Source: Ignavibacteria bacterium RIFOXYB12_FULL_35_14 (GTDB lineage: Bacteria > Bacteroidota > Ignavibacteria > Ignavibacteriales > Ignavibacteriaceae). From it: 64,000 bases of DNA. Location: NCBI GenBank assembly GCA_001803045.1, contig MHAR01000053.1, positions 1 through 64,000 of the forward strand. Direction: 5' to 3'. The position numbers and the translations under genes are program-made. Under the pieces are notes generated by a model that worked only from the letters and a program-made list of their open reading frames with translations, was not told the DNA's origin and ran no database searches. Positions 52,701 through 60,683 of the stretch are shown piece after piece. Within the stretch, counting starts at the first letter, position 1; the number at the start of each line of letters is the position of its first letter.

Positions 52701-54010
52701 AATCTTCCTGCACCACTCTTCAGGTCCCAACCCGGTGTACCTATGTCGTCTGATGTTGATTTTAGAATTTGTTTTACTTCTTCATTGGAAAAATTTTTGA
52801 GCGATAGAATAAGTGCTGCGGCTCCAGAAACAAATGGAGCAGATGCTGATGTTCCACTTATTACTGCGTAATTATTATCTTTCGCTGTTGTTATGATTAG
52901 AGAACCAGGTGCAACCAAATCTATAGTTGAGCCAAAATTTGAACTGCCTGCAACAAAATCATCGGAAGTGGAATTTCCAACACAAATCACTTCCGAATAA
53001 CCTGATGGATAGTGCGGACTGCTTAACCCCGAATTTCCTGCACTCGCAATTAATACAACACCTCTCGAGTAAGCATATCTGATTATATCTCTCAGAACAT
53101 ATGAAAATGCATTATCACCAAAACTCATGTTGATTACTTTTGCTCCCATCTGTATAGCATATAAAATTGCAGCGGCAACATCATCTTCTTCACCGTATCC
53201 ATTTGGATCGAACGCACGAATATTAATTAATCTTGTACCGGGAGCTATTCCTGCAATTCCATAAAGATTATTGATGCTTGCACCGGCAATTCCAGCGATA
53301 TATGTTCCATGACCATGCTCATCTTTAGGATTATTATCCCAACCTAAATAATCACCACCAGTAGAATCAAAAGGAAAACCCACTCGATCGGTAAAATCCC
53401 ATCCCATGAAATCATCGATAAAGCCGTTGTCATCATCATCAATTTTATTTGTTCGTTTCTGATTGCCGAAGGCATCTATTCCATCTTCTCCACGGTTGTA
53501 GTATATCTGAGAAGTTAAATCCAAATGATTAAAATCAATTCCAGTGTCAATAATTCCAATTAAGACAGTGTCACTGCCTAAAGTAATATTCCATGCATCA
53601 AAAGCCTGGATTTTATTCAAAGCCCATTGCTCTGAAACCAAACTATCATTAGGAGTGTAATCGACTTTATAAACATTACCTTTTTGAATGTATTCGATTA
53701 CTGGATCATTGGCTGCAACCGCGAGAAAATTATTAGCTTGCAGTTCTGAGCTGAATGTTACCTTAACAATTCTTGATAGTTCATCAATATCTTTAGCAAT
53801 ACCTTTGGCAAAATAATCTACAGAAATGTTCTCGGTTTTTAGGAGAGCATTTTTATTTGTAGAAAGAATTTCCTTGGTACTAATTCTCTCCTGAACTTGA
53901 GATTTATTGACAAAATCTTTGTATTTAATAAAATATTTTGTCGTTTGTGCATTAGTGAAGGAAAAGATAAATATTAAAAGGAACAGACACAAAACAGACC
54001 TATATTTCAT
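49778..54010 (-). CDS. Secreted subtilisin-like protease (S8) with FG-GAP repeats and type IX sorting domain
   Basis: A 1410-residue exported protein. Signal peptide (1-22), a prodomain-like segment (about 25-115), then an S8 domain with the full triad: Asp155 in IIDTGID, His234 in HGHGT, Ser388 in SGTSAS, and Asn326 as oxyanion residue. The middle holds about six FG-GAP/VCBS-type calcium sites (DFNFNGKVDL, DIDLDGIIEV, DTDNDSKNEI, DYNGDGFQDI, DLDLDGKQEL, DLNRNGVKDV), then Fn3- and Big-like beta domains. The last about 85 residues (VYPQPVN through GIYIYRI to KIGKFAVVR) are a type IX secretion sorting domain. The ATG at 54010, with AAAGGA ahead, overlaps the purF stop by 11 nt; a longer frame extends into purF without a signal peptide. 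Confidence 0.92.
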   Translation of the reverse strand: MKYRSVLCLFLLIFIFSFTNAQTTKYFIKYKDFVNKSQVQERISTKEILSTNKNALLKTENISVDYFAKGIAKDIDELSRIVKVTFSSELQANNFLAVAANDPVIEYIQKGNVYKVDYTPNDSLVSEQWALNKIQAFDAWNITLGSDTVLIGIIDTGIDFNHLDLTSQIYYNRGEDGIDAFGNQKRTNKIDDDDNGFIDDFMGWDFTDRVGFPFDSTGGDYLGWDNNPKDEHGHGTYIAGIAGASINNLYGIAGIAPGTRLINIRAFDPNGYGEEDDVAAAILYAIQMGAKVINMSFGDNAFSYVLRDIIRYAYSRGVVLIASAGNSGLSSPHYPSGYSEVICVGNSTSDDFVAGSSNFGSTIDLVAPGSLIITTAKDNNYAVISGTSASAPFVSGAAALILSLKNFSNEEVKQILKSTSDDIGTPGWDLKSGAGRLNLFKALSVIAPSKIKINNPSQDFATFDNTLEINATILSPYFTKYELYYGVGLNPNNWTQLIQNGLNQFSNQNIYSLDISAFADTVYNLRLVVYLNNGRTLEERVNFHIDRSAPLGELISFGPAFYGNRTTILAAVQSNEPSIVRMFYRKQGEPNFNFVTLDGFASNNQFAKKLHYGFIPKHLVEQNATYDIYFEIENLVGLKSTVVRFNDSLFTVTTEFSSLISSEIELPYSLNKGTIFKKPTNYLSQNFNEVLFSEFYPTQDLFYSLYKLEGNNFIKIDSILNKLPRDVGDFNFNGKVDLLSSIQRNGYIDEQTSLGSFTFTNKFADSSGMFWPIMAKDIDLDGIIEVLAVDSDTSIIIWKVNSNLGLENPRKLSNFTPEGFGGNLVDAPNSVITDTDNDSKNEIWMVDRDGDVFSYEIQSPNTYVKDKIFSTEFLGSSALIDAGDYNGDGFQDIAVLIHSIDELDIAPFYRLIIFTYAGGNLSTLYDQAFIDASVEFNSSFRSAESSIKFADLDLDGKQELIVFIFPYSYIFKSTASQNLVVSYKENVNSSTIFVGDLNRNGVKDVAFPTNEGIKFYEFAFSNKANTPYDLAGYSKDSSSIYLQWNGFGNKFYVYCGESESSLFLIDSVLNTEYTDLSVINNKNYFYAVISYDASKPDPISNFSQIVKIYSHSPAKIKLITSTTAKSIIVTFTERISNTIDNLGSFTLIKLGIPNSISPQNQNSLLLTFNRNLPLGSNSLIIMDIRDYYGSPIKTDTVAFVVDTIIVQQEQFFITSHQLVNPYKVRITFNLEVDESTVQNSDNYVFNPLINVTSITVDQSDKKSIYLSWDKQKPVGSVGKEYVLKISNIKSSTQTGSIQIASGAGSYLVLTSFAKDLSDVYVYPQPVNVQNGLGKITFANLSNKAKILILNLQGKQIATVEENNGDGGVEFFLKDQNGEPLNSGIYIYRIVRLDNTGNEVEEKIGKFAVVR

Positions 54011-55481
54011 ACATTTCCTTTGTGACAGTCGAATCAATTGAGGAAGGATATATGCCTGAAAAACATGCTGTACAAAAATTTTCAGCATTCGCTTCGGCAA
54101 CTGCTTCCAACATTTCTTCTATGGTAAGATATTCTAAACTATCAACCTCCAAATAATTTTTAATTGAATTGATATCAACATTGAACCGATTTGCAATTAG
54201 CTCTTCCTTACTTGGAAAATCCATACCATAATAGCAAGGATGAGTAATCGGCGGTGATGAAATCCGCAAATGAATTTCTTTGGGATTAGCTTCTCTTATT
54301 AGGTGAACCAATTGTTTTGATGTTGTTCCCCTAACAATGGAATCATCTATCAACACTACCGTTCTACCGTTAAGAACACCTTTTACCGTGTTAAATTTTA
54401 TACGAACTCCCACTTCCCTATTTCCCTGTCCTGGAATTATAAAAGTTCTGCCTATGTAATGACTTCTAATAAGCCCTATTTCCAATTTAGAACTTATATT
54501 TTGCTTTTCGAGTTCGGTTTGATAACCAAGCGCCATAGTATTTGAACTATCGGGAACACTAATAACTATAACTTTCTCACCATCACGGTCACGAACCGGA
54601 TGTTTTCTAGCCAGTACTTTGCCAAGTCTTCGTCTCATCTTATCAACATTATGACCGAAAATAAAGCTATCCGGGCGAGAGAAATATATATATTCAAATA
54701 TGCAATGCTTTTGAGGAAAATCTAAATTATTTATTTGATAAGATTCTGGTATTTCGTTGATAAGCGTTCTATCATTTATAACAACTATTTCACCTGGTTC
54801 AACCTCTCGAAGAAAACTTGCCGAGATCAAATCAAAGGAACACGTTTCCGATGCGAACACAAATGCCTTATTTAATTTCCCTAATGAAAGAGGTCTAAAG
54901 CCATAGGGATCACGTGCAGCGATTAATTTATCGTCAGTTAGAATAACTAACGAGTAGGCTCCTTCAATTCTTAAAAGGGCTTCCTTAATCTGCTCAATTT
55001 GACTATCTAATTTGCTTCTTGCGATTAGATGTAAAATAACTTCAGTATCACTAGTAGTTTGAAAGATAGCGCCTTCATTCACGAGTTCCTCTCTGAGCAG
55101 CTTAGCGTTGGTAAGGTTACCATTATGAGCGACCGCCAAATTTCCTAATCTATAATTAACTACAAAAGGTTGAATGTTCTTTCGTGATTTCGAAGCACCG
55201 GTTGTTGAATATCTGTTGTGGCCTATTGCAGCAGTACCGGGTAAAGAAGAATGGAAGACTGATTGATCAGCAAACACTTCGGTTACAAGTCCAACTCCCT
55301 TATGGATATTAAAAACATTATGCCCTCTTGAATTGATATTTTTACTTACAATTCCAGAAGCTTCCTGTCCTCTATGCTGTAAAGCATGAAGTCCATAATA
55401 AGTTTGAAGTGCAGCATGTTGAGCACCAAAAATCCCGAAAATTCCGCAATGACATTTTGGTTTATCTGGTTGAATGATCAT
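54000..55481 (-). CDS. purF: Amidophosphoribosyltransferase
   Basis: A 493-residue enzyme for the first committed step of purine synthesis (PRPP plus glutamine to phosphoribosylamine). An 11-residue propeptide ends at Cys12 (HCGIFGIFG), which becomes the N-terminal nucleophile. The glutaminase part has LQHRGQEASG and AHNGNLTN; the PRPP site is VVLIDDSIVRGTTS. Cys residues in CIFEYIYFSRPDS, HPCYYGMDFPS and NFCTACF correspond to the four ligands of the 4Fe-4S cluster in the Bacillus-type enzyme. It heads a transcription unit with the subtilisin, pgsA and ftsY. Confidence 0.97.
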   Translation of the reverse strand: MIIQPDKPKCHCGIFGIFGAQHAALQTYYGLHALQHRGQEASGIVSKNINSRGHNVFNIHKGVGLVTEVFADQSVFHSSLPGTAAIGHNRYSTTGASKSRKNIQPFVVNYRLGNLAVAHNGNLTNAKLLREELVNEGAIFQTTSDTEVILHLIARSKLDSQIEQIKEALLRIEGAYSLVILTDDKLIAARDPYGFRPLSLGKLNKAFVFASETCSFDLISASFLREVEPGEIVVINDRTLINEIPESYQINNLDFPQKHCIFEYIYFSRPDSFIFGHNVDKMRRRLGKVLARKHPVRDRDGEKVIVISVPDSSNTMALGYQTELEKQNISSKLEIGLIRSHYIGRTFIIPGQGNREVGVRIKFNTVKGVLNGRTVVLIDDSIVRGTTSKQLVHLIREANPKEIHLRISSPPITHPCYYGMDFPSKEELIANRFNVDINSIKNYLEVDSLEYLTIEEMLEAVAEANAENFCTACFSGIYPSSIDSTVTKEMYEI

Positions 55482-55492
55482 TTATTAGCAAG

Positions 55493-55521
55493 ATTATAAC
55501 TGAAAAATAAACTACGAATAA
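55493..55521 (-). promoter_or_regulatory. Candidate promoter of purF
   Basis: On the minus strand a perfect -10 TATAAT (55498-55493) lies 17 nt after a weak -35, TTATTC (55521-55516). The predicted start is about 5 nt before the purF ATG at 55481, again implying a very short leader. Confidence 0.4.
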
Positions 55522-55562
55522 ATATAAGTAATGTATGAAAAAATATTGGCAGGAGTAAAAAT

Positions 55563-55585
55563 AAAAAAGGTACTTAACGTACCCT
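55563..55585 (-). terminator. Intrinsic terminator after tRNA-Pro
   Basis: On the minus strand GGTAC and GTACC (55583-55579 and 55573-55569) form a short stem around GTTAA-type loop sequence, followed by six T at 55568-55563. It separates the tRNA from purF. Confidence 0.6.
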
Positions 55586-55590
55586 CATAG

Positions 55591-55664
55591 TCGGAACGGC
55601 GGGATTTGAACCCGCGACCACCTGAACCCCATTCAGGTACGCTACCGGGCTGCGCTACGTTCCG
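55591..55664 (-). tRNA. tRNA-Pro (anticodon GGG)
   Basis: A 74-nt tRNA on the minus strand. The acceptor stem CGGAACG pairs fully with CGTTCCG, the anticodon stem CCTGA/TCAGG encloses the loop ATGGGGT with anticodon GGG, and the T arm is CGCGGGTTCAAATCCCGC-type. C1:G72 is characteristic of bacterial tRNA-Pro. The CCA end is not encoded. Its 5' end is the base immediately after the TAA stop of the MerR gene, so it must be released from a merR-tRNA transcript by RNase P unless a promoter lies within merR. Confidence 0.96.
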
Positions 55665-56063
55665 TTAAGTTAAATATGATTTAATATTTTCCAGAACGTT
55701 TTTTATTTCTTCTAAATCTTTTTTAAGAGAGGGCTTTTCCCTTTTACTTGTAGTTTTATTCATTCCCTTATCGTTTCTACCGAACTCAATTTCTTCCTGG
55801 AAGGATTCTTCTGTCGGTACATCTGTTGCCAAGATATTTTTAGCACCTTCAATCGTGTATTTTTTTTCCCTTAAAAGATTTTTAATAAGCAGTATAGTCT
55901 GAATATCTTTGTTTGTATATATTCTATTGCCCGCTCGATTTTTTTGTGGCTTGAGCTGTTCAAACTCCGTTTCCCAATACCGCAAAACGTACTGCTCAAC
56001 TTCAGTAATTTTACTCACTTCGCTTATGGAGTAATACAATTTTTTAATTGATAGATCTTTCAT
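55665..56063 (-). CDS. MerR family transcriptional regulator
   Basis: A 132-residue protein with an N-terminal MerR winged helix-turn-helix (about residues 10-78: YYSISEVSKITEVEQYVLRYWE, then NRAGNRIYTNKDI) and a short charged C-terminal region with a small coiled-coil. It lacks an obvious metal- or drug-binding domain. Such single-domain regulators linked to tRNA genes are found throughout the Bacteroidota/Chlorobi group, their targets being unknown. Its stop codon directly abuts the tRNA-Pro gene. Confidence 0.9.
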   Translation of the reverse strand: MKDLSIKKLYYSISEVSKITEVEQYVLRYWETEFEQLKPQKNRAGNRIYTNKDIQTILLIKNLLREKKYTIEGAKNILATDVPTEESFQEEIEFGRNDKGMNKTTSKREKPSLKKDLEEIKNVLENIKSYLT

Positions 56064-56154
56064 TAGAGCTGATATTTATCTTAAAGAAAAATAAAGATTT
56101 ACCTTTGTAAAAGCAACATATAACTATTTTTTAATCAACAACTTTAACTAAGTA

Positions 56155-56838
56155 TTATAATCGATTCTCTTTAATGATAATGTCTTCCAACTCCCTAATA
56201 TCCTTCAAGTCATAATCAGCATTGTGATGTTCTGTGTTAAATGTATCGCCATATCGTGCAAATGCGGTTTTCATCCCAACTTTTGACGCCCCGACAATGT
56301 CTCTCTCTACCCAATCTCCAACCATCAGAGCCTCAGCAGGTTTCACTTGAAGTTTTTTTAGAATAGCATTGAATGGTTTTGGGCTTGGTTTTCTTTCTCC
56401 AGTTTCTTCGAAAGTAACAACCTCATCAAAAATATGATGAAAATTCAGATAAGCCAGTCTTAGCCATGCCTCCTTAACCGGAGCATCTGAAAGAATTCCC
56501 ATTTTTATTCCCAGCTTGGATAATTTATTTAAGGTAGGATATACATGCGGATAAGGTTTAAGAGCTGCTTCTCGAGCTCTTCTATAGGCAACAATGCCTG
56601 CTGAAAGAATTTTATAATTTATTTTATGAAGAACCCTCTTCAAAAATTCATCGAACACTTGCTGATATTCTATTCCCTGCTCTTTGTAAATTTCATCGAT
56701 AAGTTTATTTGCATATTCGGGAGTAATATCAAGCCCGGCATCAATCATTGCAGGAATTGCTTCCTCAATTGATCGTCTTTTCATTTTCATGAAATCAACT
56801 AGAGTGTTATCCAAATCAAACACAATGGCTTTAATCAC
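56155..56838 (-). CDS. HAD family hydrolase
   Basis: A 227-residue HAD phosphatase with a helical cap. Motif I is FDLDNTLVD (nucleophile Asp9), motif II GILSDAP, motif III Lys in GERKPSPKPF, motif IV MVGDWVERDI. It resembles the YjjG/TIGR02253 group of nucleotide or sugar phosphatases; the substrate cannot be assigned. It overlaps aroQ by 4 nt and is the last gene of a four-gene operon with aroQ and two unknown proteins. Confidence 0.9.
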   Translation of the reverse strand: MIKAIVFDLDNTLVDFMKMKRRSIEEAIPAMIDAGLDITPEYANKLIDEIYKEQGIEYQQVFDEFLKRVLHKINYKILSAGIVAYRRAREAALKPYPHVYPTLNKLSKLGIKMGILSDAPVKEAWLRLAYLNFHHIFDEVVTFEETGERKPSPKPFNAILKKLQVKPAEALMVGDWVERDIVGASKVGMKTAFARYGDTFNTEHHNADYDLKDIRELEDIIIKENRL

Positions 56839-57278
56839 AATTCCCTCTTCTTTTTATTTATAATTTTATGAAGCAGATAAACAGCAGCCTTGTAACTATT
56901 TTCTTTGAAGCCTGATATGTAACCTTCACAAACAGAAGCAGTTAGTAAAACTTGTCTGAAATTTTCACGACTGCTAAGATTTGATAAATGCACTTCTACT
57001 TTTGGCAATTTAGAATCTGCTAATGCATCTCTAATTGCAGCCGATGTATGAGCATAACCACCCGGATTTATAATTATTCCATCAAATTTATTCTCCGCAT
57101 TTTGGATTTGTGTTACTATTTCTCCCTCGATATTCGATTGGAAGAAAGTAAATTTATCTTTTTGAAATTCTTTCTCGATTAAGGAATTTATTTTTTTAAG
57201 AGTAAAAGTCCCATAGACACTTTTATCTCTCTTACCAAGAAGATTTAAATTTGGGCCATTGATTATTAATAACTTCAA
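56835..57278 (-). CDS. aroQ: 3-dehydroquinate dehydratase, type II
   Basis: A 147-residue dodecameric shikimate-pathway enzyme. The N-terminal INGPNLNLLGKRD with the following SVYG carries the catalytic Arg and Tyr (Tyr in a flexible lid), GIIINPGGYAHTSAAIRDAL holds the active-site Asn and His, and VEVHLSNLSSRENFR provides the final conserved His and Arg. In most homologues the last motif reads EVHLSNIHAREEFR. It overlaps both neighbours by 4 nt. Confidence 0.95.
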   Translation of the reverse strand: MKLLIINGPNLNLLGKRDKSVYGTFTLKKINSLIEKEFQKDKFTFFQSNIEGEIVTQIQNAENKFDGIIINPGGYAHTSAAIRDALADSKLPKVEVHLSNLSSRENFRQVLLTASVCEGYISGFKENSYKAAVYLLHKIINKKKREL

Positions 57279-57547
57279 TTTGATTCCGACATTTCCTCTA
57301 TTATTTCCCTCATTCTGGGAGTAAGGTAGATTTTATCAACTCCTAATTCCTTCAACGCCATCGATAAAACGATTACCTTCCGCTGCAAGTTTGTCATTTT
57401 GTTAATTACAATTACCTTACTATCCTTTAAAATACAATATCCGCCTTTGAAATCACCCTTTTCATATCTTACTTCAGCACCTAGCTGGGCAGCAATTGAT
57501 TTAAGATCTTGTACGATTTCCTCGAACTCTTTCTCTTTTATTTTCAT
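57275..57547 (-). CDS. Conserved-looking hypothetical protein in the aroQ operon
   Basis: A 90-residue soluble protein I cannot place in a named family. It has an amphipathic N-terminal helix, a central beta part (AEVRYEKGDFKGGYCILKDS, then KVIVINKM) and C-terminal helices ending LTPRMREIIEE. No metal or catalytic motif is evident. It overlaps aroQ by 4 nt and the upstream membrane-protein gene by 4 nt, so its frame is well supported by operon context. Confidence 0.8.
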   Translation of the reverse strand: MKIKEKEFEEIVQDLKSIAAQLGAEVRYEKGDFKGGYCILKDSKVIVINKMTNLQRKVIVLSMALKELGVDKIYLTPRMREIIEEMSESN

Positions 57548-58074
57548 TCAGCCAACTTTCTATTTGTACCTTTAAGCGGTTGAAACAAAAATAAATAGAT
57601 GATTGCAAAGTATGATAAGATTTCAACTATTGGGAAACTACTTAAGACTGTAAATCGCTTAACAACTAAGTTTAATACCTCTTTGGAATTAAAGTTATCA
57701 TTTAAAACCACAATTACTAATTTATAATCAATAAGCATAAGGTAAAGTTCGAATGGTAGAGAAATAAGGATCAGCACAGCAGAGATAAACAACCAGCCGT
57801 TAAGCTTTAAATTAAGTTTTGATGTAATAATGAACAGAATGAACGCAGTGATCATCACCAAATATAAAATCAGATTAATTGATACAGAAGCAATTAATGA
57901 TTGAAAAATTCCAGCTAAATTCTGATCACTTACGAATTCTTTTAAGGCAAAATTTGGGGGTTGAAAGATATGGTAGAACAACGATAACCTTGTAATGTAA
58001 CTTCCAAGCCAGATAGCCCCGGAAGACACAAAGAGGAATAAAAATATTTTTGAAATTTTACTTAACTTATTCAT
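57544..58074 (-). CDS. Hypothetical membrane protein
   Basis: A 176-residue protein with four or five hydrophobic segments (about 8-26, 58-85, 92-115, 145-168) and no family I recognise. It is the first gene of the operon that continues with the 90-residue protein, aroQ and the HAD phosphatase, overlapping the next gene by 4 nt. It diverges from the Ppx/GppA gene across a 39-bp space. Confidence 0.75.
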   Translation of the reverse strand: MNKLSKISKIFLFLFVSSGAIWLGSYITRLSLFYHIFQPPNFALKEFVSDQNLAGIFQSLIASVSINLILYLVMITAFILFIITSKLNLKLNGWLFISAVLILISLPFELYLMLIDYKLVIVVLNDNFNSKEVLNLVVKRFTVLSSFPIVEILSYFAIIYLFLFQPLKGTNRKLAE

Positions 58075-58113
58075 AAAGAGAAAATCATTTACATCAAAAA
58101 ATAAATAAAAATA

Positions 58114-59028
58114 ATGACTATTGCCTCGATTGATTTGGGAACCAATACTATTCTTCTTCTAATTGCAAAGTTAGATTTTAAGAATAAAAAAATCCACGTG
58201 ATATTTGAGGATCAAAAAATACCAAGAATTGGTGAAGGATTGAAACCCGGCTCCCCTATTTCCAAAAATAAAGAGAAGCGGCTCCTGGATATTCTTGAAT
58301 TTTATAAAAATTTGGCAAATCATTACCAATGCGAGCACATTTTAGTGACGGCTACCAATGCCTTCCGCATTGCATCAAACAGCGATTATTTGGTTAAAAA
58401 GATTAGCAAAATGTTTAACCTAAAAGTAAATATAATTTCCGGAGAGGAAGAAGCCGAACTGACTTTTCTCGGATGTACTTCTGAAATTGAACTAGATACT
58501 AATGTTGCTGTTATTGATATTGGAGGTGGAAGCACAGAGATTGTTTTGGGGAAAAATAGAAAAATTATAGCCAGCAAAAGTTTACCTTTGGGAGTTGTTA
58601 GTTTAACTGAAAATTACTTTTCGAATGATCCTCCCAATGAGGAAGAAATTCTGGTAATTAGATCAACAATAAATAAAGAATTACAAAATTTGATTGGAAA
58701 AAAATTAAAATTCGATAAAATTATCGCAGTGGCTGACACCCCAACAACTCTTGCTTGTATTAAAAAAGGTACGATTAGCTATAACGAAGCATTAATTGAA
58801 GGTGATTTACTAACTCAATCCGATTTGGAAAATTTCATAAATCAGTTAGCAGTCATGAATTCGGTTGAAATTAAAAATAAATTCAAGAGTGTGGTTGACG
58901 GACGTGAAGATGTTTTATTAGCTGGTACAATGCTATTATTTGAGGTGATGAATTTTTTTAAAGCAACAGAATTAGTTGTAAGCACAAAAGGTGTACGGTA
59001 CGGAGCTATCTATGAATTATTCTTTTGA
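58114..59028 (+). CDS. Ppx/GppA phosphatase family protein
   Basis: A 304-residue member of the ASKHA superfamily comprising only the two catalytic lobes. SIDLGTNTILLLI is the phosphate-1 motif, ATNAFRIASN and NIISGEEEAELTFLG follow, and VIDIGGGSTEIVLG is the second phosphate motif. Length matches the short exopolyphosphatase form rather than E. coli Ppx/GppA (about 500 residues). Members hydrolyse polyphosphate or pppGpp; which one applies cannot be told. It is the only plus-strand gene in the last 16 kb and ends 5 nt from the convergent nadB stop. Confidence 0.9.
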   Translation: MTIASIDLGTNTILLLIAKLDFKNKKIHVIFEDQKIPRIGEGLKPGSPISKNKEKRLLDILEFYKNLANHYQCEHILVTATNAFRIASNSDYLVKKISKMFNLKVNIISGEEEAELTFLGCTSEIELDTNVAVIDIGGGSTEIVLGKNRKIIASKSLPLGVVSLTENYFSNDPPNEEEILVIRSTINKELQNLIGKKLKFDKIIAVADTPTTLACIKKGTISYNEALIEGDLLTQSDLENFINQLAVMNSVEIKNKFKSVVDGREDVLLAGTMLLFEVMNFFKATELVVSTKGVRYGAIYELFF

Positions 59029-59033
59029 TCGTT

Positions 59034-60656
59034 CTAAAGCTCTCTATTTTGGATAATAGTATCCTTTGGTTTTGATTTATCATCAAGATTTGGATAATCA
59101 ATCGTATAATGCAATCCCCGGCTTTCTTTTCTAAGCAAAGCAGATTGAATGATCATACCGGCACAGCTAATAATATTTCGGAGTTCTATTATATCATTAA
59201 AAACTTTTGTTTTCTTATACAAATGTTCGATTTCATCGGACAGATTAGTGATTCTTCTCTGCGCCCGCTCAAGCCGATTGTTGGATCTAACAATACCAAC
59301 ATAATCCCACATGGTTTGCTTGGCTTCTTTTAAGCTATGTGTAATAAGAACCAGTTCATCACTAGACAAAGTACCAGAATCATCCCAATGGGGAATTTCA
59401 GGAATAGAAGTATCATAATCCTTAAGCATTTCTTTTATTTTAATTGAGGCTCTGTTTGCATAAACAATCGCCTCAAGCAAGGAATTGCTGGCAAGCCTGT
59501 TGGCGCCATGAACTCCAGTCATTGACACTTCACCACAAGCAAATAATCCGTTAATAGTTGTTTGTGAGAATTCATTCACTTTAACTCCACCGCAAGCATA
59601 ATGTGCAGCCGGAACAACAGGAATAAAATTCTGTGTGATGTCAATTCCTGAATTGAAGCAAGTCTGGTAAATATTTGGGAAATGTTGGATAATCTCGTCT
59701 TTAGATTTGTGAGTTATATCTAAGTAAACAAATTCTTCACCGCTTTTTTTAATTTCAGAGTCAATTGCTCTTGCCACAATGTCTCTTGGTGCAAGTTCTT
59801 CTCGTGAATCATACTTTGCCATAAAAGCTTCACCCTTTTTTGTACGAAGAATTCCGCCAAATCCTCGTACGGCTTCAGATATTAAAAAGGAAGTTTTTCC
59901 AGCAGTAGTATTTTTATTTGGTTCATAGTAAGATGTTGGGTGAAACTGAACAAACTCCATATTGCCAATTCGTGCTCCCGCCCTATATACCATTGCAAAT
60001 CCATCTCCTGTAGCAATCAGTGGATTTGTAGTATGTTGATAAACTTGTCCTAATCCACCTGTCGCTAAAATAGTAACTTTAGAATTAATCGTAACGACTT
60101 TACCTTGATTTCCATCCAGTACATATGTACCCCAACAATTTCTTTTATCCAAAGGTGAATTGCGAAGATCGGGAATGTTATGTTCAGTAATCAAATCAAT
60201 AGCTAAGGTATTCTCTATAACATGTATATTTTTTATATTATTAGTCATTGAAATTAAAGCTCTTTCAATTTCTTTTCCTGTTAAATCCTTGGCGTGAACA
60301 ATTCTTGGCATTGAATGCCCGCCCTCTCTAACTAGATCAAGCTTGCCGCTTTTTTGGGTAAACTGTGTTCCTAAAGCCATTAGTTCTTTTATCCTGTCAG
60401 GTCCTTCCTTAACCATTAATTCTACAGCTTTGGAATTACATAAGCCTGCCCCAGCAATGAGTGTATCGTTAATGTGCTTTTCAAATGAATCCGATTTATC
60501 TATTACAGATGCAATTCCTCCTTGTGCATAGTTTGTGTTTGACTCGGCTTTATCTTTTTTAGTAACCAAAATCACATTCGCAAATTCTGAGATTTTAATG
60601 GCAGCAAATAATCCGGCAATTCCGCTTCCAATAATAAGAACATCTGTTTTTAACAT
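59034..60656 (-). CDS. nadB: L-aspartate oxidase
   Basis: A 540-residue FAD enzyme that oxidises aspartate to iminoaspartate, the first step of de novo NAD synthesis. The N-terminal dinucleotide motif is IGSGIAGLFAA; SNTNYAQGGIASV and the later VPAAHYACGGVKVNEF and GVHGANRLASNSLLEA are typical of NadB and separate it from succinate dehydrogenase flavoproteins. nadA and nadC are not in the window. Promoter not identified. Confidence 0.95.
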   Translation of the reverse strand: MLKTDVLIIGSGIAGLFAAIKISEFANVILVTKKDKAESNTNYAQGGIASVIDKSDSFEKHINDTLIAGAGLCNSKAVELMVKEGPDRIKELMALGTQFTQKSGKLDLVREGGHSMPRIVHAKDLTGKEIERALISMTNNIKNIHVIENTLAIDLITEHNIPDLRNSPLDKRNCWGTYVLDGNQGKVVTINSKVTILATGGLGQVYQHTTNPLIATGDGFAMVYRAGARIGNMEFVQFHPTSYYEPNKNTTAGKTSFLISEAVRGFGGILRTKKGEAFMAKYDSREELAPRDIVARAIDSEIKKSGEEFVYLDITHKSKDEIIQHFPNIYQTCFNSGIDITQNFIPVVPAAHYACGGVKVNEFSQTTINGLFACGEVSMTGVHGANRLASNSLLEAIVYANRASIKIKEMLKDYDTSIPEIPHWDDSGTLSSDELVLITHSLKEAKQTMWDYVGIVRSNNRLERAQRRITNLSDEIEHLYKKTKVFNDIIELRNIISCAGMIIQSALLRKESRGLHYTIDYPNLDDKSKPKDTIIQNREL

Positions 60657-60683
60657 ATAAAATTCTAGTTAGTTAGTAATACA

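Noticed and set aside
54011-54100. N-terminal extension of the subtilisin into purF
   Set aside because: It would place 30 residues ahead of a clear signal peptide and overlap purF by 101 nt; AAAGGA lies just before the ATG at 54010.
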